From Clostridia bacterium (GTDB taxonomy: Bacteria > Bacillota > Clostridia > UBA1212), in the NCBI GenBank assembly GCA_017625675.1, contig JAGAKK010000071.1, positions 1-33,921 on the forward strand: a DNA stretch of 33,921 bases, read 5' to 3'. Both the position numbers and the translations under genes were made by a program. Of this stretch, positions 7,011-12,265 are shown one piece after another (within the stretch, counting starts at the first letter, position 1; the number at the start of each line of letters is the position of its first letter). The notes beneath the pieces were generated by a model. That model had not been told where the DNA came from. It made no database searches and saw nothing but the letters and a program-made list of their open reading frames with translations.

Positions 7011-8513
7011 ATGACTGAGCAAATAACCATTAAAGTTAACGGCATACCTATTAAAACCCAGGCAGGCTTATCTCTTTCTGAAATAACAAAAGGAGAGAAG
7101 CCCTGCGGCGGCCACGGCCTCTGCGGAAAATGCAAAGTCATTGCCAAGGGAGAGCTTTCACCTATAACGGAAAGGGAAAAGTCCTTGCTGTCAGCAGAAC
7201 AGCTTTCCGAAGGCTTCCGCCTTGCCTGTCTTACCTTTGCTCTCGGAAACTGCGAAATCGTAACACCTGACGGTGAAAAAGGTTCACAGATTGTTACAGA
7301 GGGCGCACTTCCGGCCATTGAAATTGACCCGATCTTTAAAGAATACGGTGTTTCAATAGATATCGGCACCACCACCCTTGCGGCAAGGCTCTACAAGAGC
7401 GACGGCACGTTGGTTTCAAGTACATCAATGCTCAATCCCCAGCAGGAATGGGGCGCAGACGTTATCTCAAGGGTAGAAAGCGCCCTTAACGGAAAGGGAA
7501 AGGAACTTGCATCATCCATAAGGGCTGCCCTTAGCGGCATTATTACAGAGCTTGCTTTTTCGGCAGATATTGACCCCAAAAACATTGACGGCGTCGTCAT
7601 TACCGGCAATACGATAATGCTTTCACTGCTTACAGAAACCTCCCCGGAGCCCTTCTCCCACGCGCCTTTTGAGGCCAAAAGACTTTTTGGAGAAACTCTT
7701 TCAGCCGCAGAGCTTAAGGTACGCGTTTTGAAAAAAGATACAAAAATTTACGTTGCTCCCTGCATCTCCGCTTTTGTAGGCGCTGACACAGTTTGCGCCC
7801 TGCTTGCCACAGAGCTTTGTTCAAAAGACACGGCAATGCTTGCAGACATCGGCACCAACGGCGAAATTGCATTGTGGCACAATGGAAAGCTGACGGTTTG
7901 CTCCACCGCCGCCGGGCCCGCCTTTGAGGGCGTGGGTATTTCGATGGGTATGAGGGGCGCTGCAGGCGCTATTGACAAGGTAACTCTTATTAACGGGAAA
8001 CTTGAACCCCACGTTATCGGAAACGTTCCGCCCGCAGGAATTTGCGGCAGCGGCCTCATTGACGCGGTGGCTTGCCTTCTTGACAACGAAACCATTGACG
8101 AAACAGGTTATTTTGAGGATAAATCAATTCTTATAAAAGCTCCTGTGTCAATTACCCGGCAGGATATACGTATGCTACAGCTCGCCAAAAGCGCAATCAA
8201 GGCAGGTGTTATGACCCTTCTCCACAACCAAGGGCTTTCGGAAGCAGATATTTCTTCCCTGTATATTGCCGGTGGCTTTGGCAATTACCTTAACAAGCGC
8301 AACGCCGCAAGGATAGGGCTTCTTCCCAAAACCCTTGCAGCAAGGTCATTATCCGCAGGCAATGCCGCATTGTCCGGTGCTTCAATGATTCTTTTAAACA
8401 GCGCTTCCAAGACAAAGGCAGAAGCCATCGCAAAAGTCGCCAATGTTACGGAACTGGCCACAGACCCGTTTTTTTCAGAAGAATACGTTGCAGGAATGCT
8501 TTTCGAGGGATAA
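7011..8513 (+). CDS. 2Fe-2S ferredoxin-ASKHA fusion, corrinoid protein reductive activator-like (DUF4445)
   Basis: Residues 1-90 form a plant-type 2Fe-2S ferredoxin domain with cluster ligands Cys32, Cys38 and Cys41 (CGGHGLCGKC) and Cys73 (RLAC). From residue 112 an ASKHA ATPase-type domain begins with the phosphate-binding DIGTTT at 117-122. A second such motif, ADIGTNGE, lies near 283 and a GGFGN glycine turn near 421. RACo-type proteins of this architecture use ATP to re-reduce inactive Co(II) corrinoid proteins. At 500 residues it is shorter than classical RACo, with almost no linker between domains. The ribosome binding site is weak (gcggtgaaaaatc). No corrinoid protein or methyltransferase is nearby, so the partner lies elsewhere or the substrate differs. 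Confidence 0.85.
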   Translation: MTEQITIKVNGIPIKTQAGLSLSEITKGEKPCGGHGLCGKCKVIAKGELSPITEREKSLLSAEQLSEGFRLACLTFALGNCEIVTPDGEKGSQIVTEGALPAIEIDPIFKEYGVSIDIGTTTLAARLYKSDGTLVSSTSMLNPQQEWGADVISRVESALNGKGKELASSIRAALSGIITELAFSADIDPKNIDGVVITGNTIMLSLLTETSPEPFSHAPFEAKRLFGETLSAAELKVRVLKKDTKIYVAPCISAFVGADTVCALLATELCSKDTAMLADIGTNGEIALWHNGKLTVCSTAAGPAFEGVGISMGMRGAAGAIDKVTLINGKLEPHVIGNVPPAGICGSGLIDAVACLLDNETIDETGYFEDKSILIKAPVSITRQDIRMLQLAKSAIKAGVMTLLHNQGLSEADISSLYIAGGFGNYLNKRNAARIGLLPKTLAARSLSAGNAALSGASMILLNSASKTKAEAIAKVANVTELATDPFFSEEYVAGMLFEG

Positions 8514-8539
8514 ATCGGTGGCAGATTTGATAAAAGCTG

Positions 8540-8568
8540 TTGACAAGGGATATAAAACAGAATAAAAT
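8540..8568 (+). promoter_or_regulatory. Promoter of the antisense (antitoxin) RNA
   Basis: TTGACA (8540-8545), 17-base spacer, TAAAAT (8563-8568). No start codon with a useful frame follows. The transcript would start near 8575 and run into the terminator at 8628-8670, facing the toxin gene. Confidence 0.7.
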
Positions 8569-8574
8569 GAATAT

Positions 8575-8670
8575 AGAAAAAGAGAGCGTTGCCGATAGAC
8601 GGTCAGCTCCTTCTTATAGGATTGAAAAATAATCGCCTAAGTTGGGGAACTTGTGGGGCGATTATTTTTT
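8575..8670 (+). ncRNA. Predicted antisense antitoxin RNA of a type I toxin-antitoxin locus
   Basis: This RNA of about 95 nucleotides is inferred from the promoter at 8540-8568 and the terminator at 8628-8670. Its 5' part folds as a hairpin (GAGC and CCG against CGG and GCTC, 8583-8609). Its 3' part is the terminator stem and overlaps the last codons and 3' region of the toxin gene on the opposite strand. It also carries GCTCCTTCTT (8606-8615), which is almost identical to the complement of the toxin ribosome binding site (GCTCCTTTCTT at 8746-8756). It could therefore pair with the toxin mRNA both at its 3' end and at its ribosome binding site. The layout resembles the Fst/par and TxpA-RatA systems. 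Exact ends are estimates. Confidence 0.6.
8628..8670. terminator. Bidirectional terminator shared by toxin mRNA and antisense RNA
   Basis: The ten-pair stem aataatcgcc (8628-8637) / ggcgattatt (8657-8666) holds a nested small hairpin (aagtt-gggg-aactt). It is followed by T runs on both strands. The toxin stop codon lies inside the stem, an economy typical of small type I toxins. Confidence 0.88.
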
Positions 8671-8736
8671 ATGTAAACAAACTAAAATTAAACTAATTAC
8701 AGTAAACATAATCATCAGTATTTCGTAATCACTCAC
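8662..8736 (-). CDS. Small holin-like type I toxin (24 residues)
   Basis: A GTG at 8736 opens a 24-residue frame: MSDYEILMIM, a continuous hydrophobic segment, then the basic end LHKK. This matches the 'putative holin-like toxin' family of Firmicutes: a short polar start with a YE pair, one membrane helix and a Lys-rich tail. Such peptides insert in the membrane when over-produced. AGGAG lies ten bases upstream; an alternative GTG two codons earlier (8742) is also possible. The mRNA leader contains GCTCCT (plus strand 8781-8786), which can pair with the AGGAGC of the ribosome binding site and hide it. This kind of self-repression is known for type I toxins. The gene is too short for ordinary gene calls. 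Confidence 0.75.
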   Translation of the reverse strand: MSDYEILMIMFTVISLILVCLHKK

Positions 8737-8737
8737 G

Positions 8738-8842
8738 AACACCACGCTCCTTTCTTTTTGGGCACAAAAGCACAAAAGTCAGGAGCATAACCGCCTACCC
8801 GTCAATAACGCCTTCCGGCGTTAGATCGTGACGCTCTCTCAC
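8738..8842 (-). promoter_or_regulatory. Structured leader of the toxin mRNA with hidden ribosome binding site
   Basis: The predicted leader of about 100 bases contains a perfect hairpin, taacgcc-ggaa-ggcgtta, with a GNRA-type loop (8806-8823). Downstream, GCTCCT is complementary to the AGGAGC ribosome binding site (8746-8751), 29 bases on. Its outer part (GAGAGAGCGT...GACGG...GCTCCT) resembles the start of the opposing antisense RNA at 8580-8612, so the locus ends are imperfect inverted repeats. Confidence 0.55.
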
Positions 8843-8848
8843 ATAATC

Positions 8849-8877
8849 ATTGTATATTATTTCCCGGCTTTCTGCAA
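8849..8877 (-). promoter_or_regulatory. Promoter of the toxin mRNA
   Basis: On the minus strand TTGCAG (8877-8872), 17 bases, TACAAT (8854-8849), with transcript start near 8842. The -35 ends 15 bases from the stop codon of the XRE regulator gene, which is read in the same direction. Confidence 0.65.
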
Positions 8878-8891
8878 TCGATGGGAAATAA

Positions 8892-9131
8892 TCAATCAAA
8901 TAAATCTTCCATTGTCACTCCGAGAATTTTCGAAATGACGTAAATTTCTTTGTCCGTGGCACTTCTGACCTGTCCTTCTAATTTAGAATAACTTGTAGGA
9001 TTCATGTCACAGCCCATCGTTTGAATTCTTGCTATAAAGTCTTTTTGTTTTATTCCTCTTTCTTTTCGCAATTGCTCAATATTTTTTCCGACCATATTAG
9101 CAGTCCCGTAAGAGTGTTTTCTTATCTTCAT
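8892..9131 (-). CDS. XRE-family DNA-binding regulator
   Basis: This 79-residue protein is little more than one helix-turn-helix domain. The core is at about 14-76: 'IEQLRKERGIKQKDFIARIQ' holds the first helices, 'NPTSYSKLEGQ' the recognition helix and 'KEIYVISKILGVTMEDLF' the closing helices. This is the Cro/cI-like fold. It is divergent from the lipoprotein operon, and two matching palindromes lie in the 123-base gap, so it is the obvious candidate repressor of that operon and of itself. A second possible start is Met13. The ribosome binding site is poor before both. No ligand or sensor domain is present, so release from DNA must depend on another factor. Confidence 0.85.
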   Translation of the reverse strand: MKIRKHSYGTANMVGKNIEQLRKERGIKQKDFIARIQTMGCDMNPTSYSKLEGQVRSATDKEIYVISKILGVTMEDLFD

Positions 9132-9163
9132 AAATAACCCAGCCTTATAATTTCATTAATAAA

Positions 9164-9169
9164 ATTATA
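9164..9169 (-). promoter_or_regulatory. Possible -10 box of the XRE regulator gene
   Basis: TATAAT on the minus strand lies 33 bases before the regulator start. The -35 at the expected distance is poor and falls on the edge of the first palindromic operator, which would fit autoregulation. Confidence 0.4.
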
Positions 9170-9182
9170 TTGCCCCATTCTC

Positions 9183-9211
9183 TTGACAAAATTCCAAAAC
9201 AGAATTATAAT
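9183..9211 (+). promoter_or_regulatory. Consensus promoter of the lipoprotein operon
   Basis: A perfect TTGACA (9183-9188) and a perfect TATAAT (9206-9211) stand 17 bases apart. This is the strongest promoter in the window. Its whole spacer is occupied by a palindromic operator, so it should be strong but tightly repressed. Confidence 0.88.
9191..9205. promoter_or_regulatory. Operator 1: ATTCC-N5-(A/G)GAAT palindrome
   Basis: ATTCCAAAACAGAAT fills the space between -35 and -10 of the lipoprotein promoter. It differs at one base from the perfect palindrome of operator 2. A protein bound here would block RNA polymerase. Confidence 0.75.
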
Positions 9212-9221
9212 TTAAAAAATA

Positions 9222-9236
9222 ATTCCAAAACGGAAT
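9222..9236. promoter_or_regulatory. Operator 2: perfect ATTCC-N5-GGAAT palindrome
   Basis: ATTCCAAAACGGAAT lies just after the expected transcript start. Its centre is 31 bases (about three helical turns) from that of operator 1, so two dimers would bind on the same face of the DNA. Confidence 0.75.
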
Positions 9237-9254
9237 AATAAAAGGAGGATTTCT

Positions 9255-9794
9255 ATGAAGAAAAGAATTTTATTATTGGTACTAAGCATTTCTGTTTTAT
9301 GCACCGGTATTCTTTGTTCCTGTGGAATAAGTAGGCTATCAATTAAAAAGTTTACAGCCACAATGAAGGAATATGACGAGGATCTTGTTCTTACAGAACA
9401 GTCTGATGGAACTTTTACCTATGAGGACACCAGTAGCATTGACCCTGTAAAATATTGCATTACAGGAAGTGAAAATAAAATATCTAAAATCCAAATTATT
9501 TCTTTGAATCTTTCAAAAAAAGACTTGACCATTGATCAGTTTTCAACTTCTTTTGCAAAGGCGATGTCCGGAAATTCAGGTTCCCTAAGCATGATGGATA
9601 TCAGGCGCAATAGTTGTTACGTTCGGGCACTAAGACTCTTTGATCTACTATTAAAAGATTCAACTACAGAAAATATGACGTTACAAAATTATGCGGAATA
9701 TATCGTATACGAAAAATCCATATCAGAAAACGGATGGACTATATCATTTTCAATTCAAAACGACTCAGTATCTATGACAGCTGAGCTTATTTAA
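9255..9794 (+). CDS. Predicted lipoprotein of unknown function
   Basis: The 179-residue product starts with MKKR and a hydrophobic segment ending in the lipobox LCSC, with the lipidated Cys at 23. It would be anchored to the outer face of the membrane. The rest has alternating polar and hydrophobic residues, suggesting a mixed alpha/beta fold, and I do not recognise a family. AAAGGAGG lies eight bases before the ATG. It is the first gene of the operon under the palindrome-controlled promoter, followed after 18 bases by a small membrane protein. It is more A+T-rich than the flanking housekeeping genes. Confidence 0.8.
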   Translation: MKKRILLLVLSISVLCTGILCSCGISRLSIKKFTATMKEYDEDLVLTEQSDGTFTYEDTSSIDPVKYCITGSENKISKIQIISLNLSKKDLTIDQFSTSFAKAMSGNSGSLSMMDIRRNSCYVRALRLFDLLLKDSTTENMTLQNYAEYIVYEKSISENGWTISFSIQNDSVSMTAELI

Positions 9795-9812
9795 TAACAG
9801 GAGGTAATTATT

Positions 9813-10151
9813 ATGAACAAACAAGAAGCAAACTCAAAGAAAAAAGTATGTATGGTATTAATCTGCATTCTCTGTGTTATTGGTATTGCAGTATCAATTC
9901 TGGGAATCACTGCAGATTGCGGCGGTGGCTACGAGTCAAATGCATATTATGGGGGAGACGCATATACCGGAATGCAACAGGCTTCTGCACAAACTGCAAA
10001 CAATGTTTTAGCCGTTGGCGAAATTATTGAAACCGGTCTTCATTTTATGGGAGGAGTTTCTGTTTGCGCCTTTGCAATTATTCTTATTTCTACAATTGCA
10101 AAAATACAGGAATTAAATATTAAGGAGGAGGACATACCAAATGCAAAGTAA
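9813..10151 (+). CDS. Small membrane protein with two transmembrane segments
   Basis: The 112-residue protein has hydrophobic helices at about 12-33 and 76-97. Between them is a Gly/Tyr/Ala/Gln-rich loop, probably outside the cell. The basic N-terminus and the charged end (KEEDIPNAK) would both lie in the cytoplasm. I recognise no family. AGGAGG lies nine bases before the ATG. Its last 11 bases overlap the start of the SHOCT protein gene, pointing to coupled translation and possibly a physical partnership. Confidence 0.8.
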   Translation: MNKQEANSKKKVCMVLICILCVIGIAVSILGITADCGGGYESNAYYGGDAYTGMQQASAQTANNVLAVGEIIETGLHFMGGVSVCAFAIILISTIAKIQELNIKEEDIPNAK

Positions 10152-10659
10152 ATTGATAAAAAAATATGATATTCCCGACAGTGTAAGAAAACAGTATGCC
10201 AAGTACCTTTCACTGGAACTTTATACCGACAAATTAGTTGCCAACAGTCCTAACAAAGGCGCAATTACATTCTTTTTTAAGAACTTTTTGCGCGTAGAAT
10301 GGACTCCGGCTTCTCTTGTATCACAATTTGCACAGGTTGTTTTTATAACTCCCGAAAATGCAAACAACTTTGTAAATTACAATAATATAAACAGTGCCGT
10401 TGACACCAATAAATTGCTTTTTTGCAGCGGAATGTTCTCTTACACTGCGGCAAATGATTATTCAAAGAAATTGTATATGGACATAAAAAGAGCAATGGAC
10501 GAATATAAGTCCAATGAATCATTCGCTGGTTCAGGAACAACAGTGCAGGCGGCACTTTCTCCCGCTGAAGAATTGAAGAAATTTAAGGAATTACTTGATA
10601 TAGGTATTATCTCTCAGAAAGAATTTGATGCAAAGAAAAAACAACTGCTTGGGCTTTGA
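10141..10659 (+). CDS. PH-like and SHOCT domain protein
   Basis: This is a 172-residue soluble protein. The C-terminal segment 142-171 (PAEELKKFKELLDIGIISQKEF-type) is a clear SHOCT domain, a short helical module found at protein ends and thought to mediate oligomerisation. Residues 20-122 look like a beta-sandwich with a closing helix, in the manner of bacterial PH-like domains: 'LSLELYTDKLVANSP', 'ITFFFKNFLRVEWTPASL', 'LLFCSGMFS' and a helix at 103-122. This part is inference. AAGGAGGAGG precedes the ATG, inside the end of the membrane-protein gene. Position after a lipoprotein and a membrane protein suggests a membrane-associated assembly on the cytoplasmic side. Confidence 0.75.
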   Translation: MQSKLIKKYDIPDSVRKQYAKYLSLELYTDKLVANSPNKGAITFFFKNFLRVEWTPASLVSQFAQVVFITPENANNFVNYNNINSAVDTNKLLFCSGMFSYTAANDYSKKLYMDIKRAMDEYKSNESFAGSGTTVQAALSPAEELKKFKELLDIGIISQKEFDAKKKQLLGL

Positions 10660-10721
10660 TGTTAATTTTCTTGTTAAATTATGACTCTTGACATAAAAGC
10701 CATAAAGAAAGGAGGCCTCTT

Positions 10722-11420
10722 ATGGGCGATTATAATTATAAAAACATAGGCTATTCTGTAAACGATACTAACTCTCAAAAATTTATTGAGCAAATCTTTG
10801 ACTGTTTCAATATTACAAACATAAAAGACTATGACGAAGACCAGTATCCCCCTATGACATACATATTTGCACCAAAAAGAAACGGCAATGCGACCAAGAC
10901 TAAAGTTGATGCAGCGGAGCTTTTCAATCTTCTCAATGGACTTTTCAGTGGTGTATATTTATATTACGAAGAAGGGCACGGCTCTTCTGTCGATGATTCT
11001 GTTTGTCGTATAGAAGAGATTTACGACCCTGTTAAAAATATCTTGTCTACAAATCAGAAAGACTATAGCGAAGGCGGTGCCTTTGTTTTTGGTGAAAGTA
11101 TTTTTTATGTATTGAGAGAAGAAATAGAAGAAGAAGCCAATAAAAAAGGAATTGAAATCACCTGGACCGGTGATTATGACGAAGATGAAGACGAAGAAGA
11201 ATACTTCGAAGACGAATATTTCGGGCCGGACCCTGACAACGATGATTTTTATGATTTGTGTGAAAAAATAATGGACAGCAGAATGAATTCTCTATGCGAA
11301 CAAAACGAGACTACACCTATTGCCCCCAAAAAGGTTAGTTCCAAAGTTATGCAAACCCTTATCTCTAACGCAGAAAAAAAAGGATATAGTGAACTTGTTG
11401 CCATTCTCAAAAATTCATAA
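10722..11420 (+). CDS. Acidic protein of unknown function
   Basis: The 232-residue protein has no signal peptide or membrane segment. It shows a mixed N-terminal domain (about 1-148) and a very acidic tract at 151-175, nearly all Asp and Glu with some Tyr and Phe. A C-terminal helical segment near 203-232 follows. I recognise no family. An acidic tract of this kind can mimic nucleic acid or bind cations, but nothing more specific can be said. AAAGGAGG lies eight bases before the ATG. It is the last gene of the operon and is followed by a terminator. Confidence 0.75.
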   Translation: MGDYNYKNIGYSVNDTNSQKFIEQIFDCFNITNIKDYDEDQYPPMTYIFAPKRNGNATKTKVDAAELFNLLNGLFSGVYLYYEEGHGSSVDDSVCRIEEIYDPVKNILSTNQKDYSEGGAFVFGESIFYVLREEIEEEANKKGIEITWTGDYDEDEDEEEYFEDEYFGPDPDNDDFYDLCEKIMDSRMNSLCEQNETTPIAPKKVSSKVMQTLISNAEKKGYSELVAILKNS

Positions 11421-11449
11421 AATACATTCATCTGTATAATTGTCACAAA

Positions 11450-11491
11450 CCCCTGTTGTTGCAAATTAGTTTCAACAACAGGGGCGTTTTT
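11450..11491 (+). terminator. Terminator of the lipoprotein/SHOCT operon
   Basis: A perfect 12-pair stem (cccctgttgttg, 11450-11461; caacaacagggg, 11473-11484) is followed by cgttttt. On the minus strand the tail is only TTTG, so it acts mainly on the plus strand, although it also lies at the end of the convergent hicB-like gene. Confidence 0.9.
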
Positions 11492-11494
11492 ATG

Positions 11495-11860
11495 TTATTT
11501 TTTTATCAATAGTGCGTCATTTCTCGCCAAAAGATAAAGACAGTATTGATTCATGCTGATCCCTTCAGCTTTTGATCGTTCTGCCAAGGCACGGTGTAAG
11601 CTTTTAGGTATTCTTAACTTAAATTGCCCTGAGTAATTATTATCACTTTCAGGTAACGGAATATCTATGTTCTCCTCAATTGCAGTTTCTAACCATGTAC
11701 GTTTTGCGTCCAGAATATTTGCGATAGCACTTTCAATTGTTTCTCCACAACTAATGCACCCCACAAGTTCGGGATATGATGCAACAAAGCCACCTTCATC
11801 CACATCCGGAACAATTTCCAATCTGTAAGGAAGATTCATATATTCATCAATTTTCAACAT
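11495..11860 (-). CDS. HicB-family antitoxin-like protein, no HicA partner beside it
   Basis: The 121-residue protein has the HicB layout. An N-terminal partial RNase H-like fold (about 10-65) carries 'RLEIVPDVDEGGFVASYPELVGCISCGETIESAIANI'. A C-terminal ribbon-helix-helix-type segment (about 79-112) carries 'FKLRIPKSLHRALAERSKAEGISMNQYCLYLLA'. HicB proteins neutralise the small RNase HicA and repress their own promoter. GGAGGAG lies five bases before the ATG. HicA normally adjoins it, but no frame of HicA size or sequence is found within 70 bases downstream or 400 upstream, so this is an orphan. Its promoter carries a repeat, suggesting that it still regulates itself. Confidence 0.85.
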   Translation of the reverse strand: MLKIDEYMNLPYRLEIVPDVDEGGFVASYPELVGCISCGETIESAIANILDAKRTWLETAIEENIDIPLPESDNNYSGQFKLRIPKSLHRALAERSKAEGISMNQYCLYLLARNDALLIKK

Positions 11861-11880
11861 TTTTTCTCCTCCGTTTCAAC

Positions 11881-11910
11881 ATTATACAATGGTGTCATAT
11901 ATGGTGTCAA
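11881..11910 (-). promoter_or_regulatory. Promoter and direct-repeat operator of the hicB-like gene
   Basis: On the minus strand TTGACA (11910-11905), an 18-base spacer and TATAAT (11886-11881). The nonamer TGACACCAT occurs twice with a 12-base period (11909-11901 and 11897-11889). The copies cover the -35 and the spacer, as expected for an autorepressor site of a ribbon-helix-helix protein. Confidence 0.7.
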
Positions 11911-11920
11911 TAAAATTTTA

Positions 11921-11956
11921 CAAAAACAAGCGGGCAACTTTCGTTGCCCGCTTGTT
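11921..11956 (-). terminator. Strong hairpin terminator upstream of hicB-like gene
   Basis: A perfect 14-pair stem (11925-11938 with 11943-11956) closes a loop that reads GAAA on the minus strand. A TTTTTG tail follows in that direction. It would stop transcripts coming from the glycosyltransferase side and insulate the hicB promoter 11 bases further on. Confidence 0.85.
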
Positions 11957-12265
11957 CGAAGGGAAAATATGAAGAATCATGAAGAGCAAGTGCGGTACTA
12001 AAAAAGGGGGAAAGTTAGGCTAAGTAGTTTATTTAGGGGGAATACAACTTCGCCATGTACCGCCATTGCAATTTATGCATCGTATTGTAAGAGAGCTGAA
12101 ATTTTGTTTTTCATTCCCTTACAATAACCATTATACGTATCAATCTTGAAATAACCTTAAAATAGAGCGGTGAAAAGTCGTTTTTTACGCACGGAACAAA
12201 AAAAATTATAATAAGACACACATCTTTGTGTTTTAGTTTGTGGCTTATGTTCTACTGTTGTTTTT
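11957..12265. other. Gene-free stretch with an inverted repeat
   Basis: No frame with a credible start and ribosome binding site was found on either strand. The stretch contains the inverted repeat tattgtaag (12083-12091) / cttacaata (12118-12126), two copies of AGGGGGAA, and a weak acaca-aaga-tgtgt hairpin near 12220. A TATAAT with no good -35 lies on the minus strand near 12135. It may be the trailer of the glycosyltransferase operon; no riboswitch or tRNA pattern was recognised. Confidence 0.4.

Noticed and set aside
8781..8842. A second toxin or terminator on the plus strand next to the type I locus
   Set aside because: The hairpin taacgcc/ggcgtta has no T run after it on the plus strand and no small hydrophobic frame precedes it; it fits better as the leader of the minus-strand toxin mRNA.
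11972..12004. A ten-codon plus-strand frame beginning MKNHEE
   Set aside because: It has no ribosome binding site or promoter and is too short to support.
11861..12265. A hicA toxin gene next to hicB
   Set aside because: All frames on both strands were read; none of 50-80 codons with a ribosome binding site or HicA-like sequence exists here.
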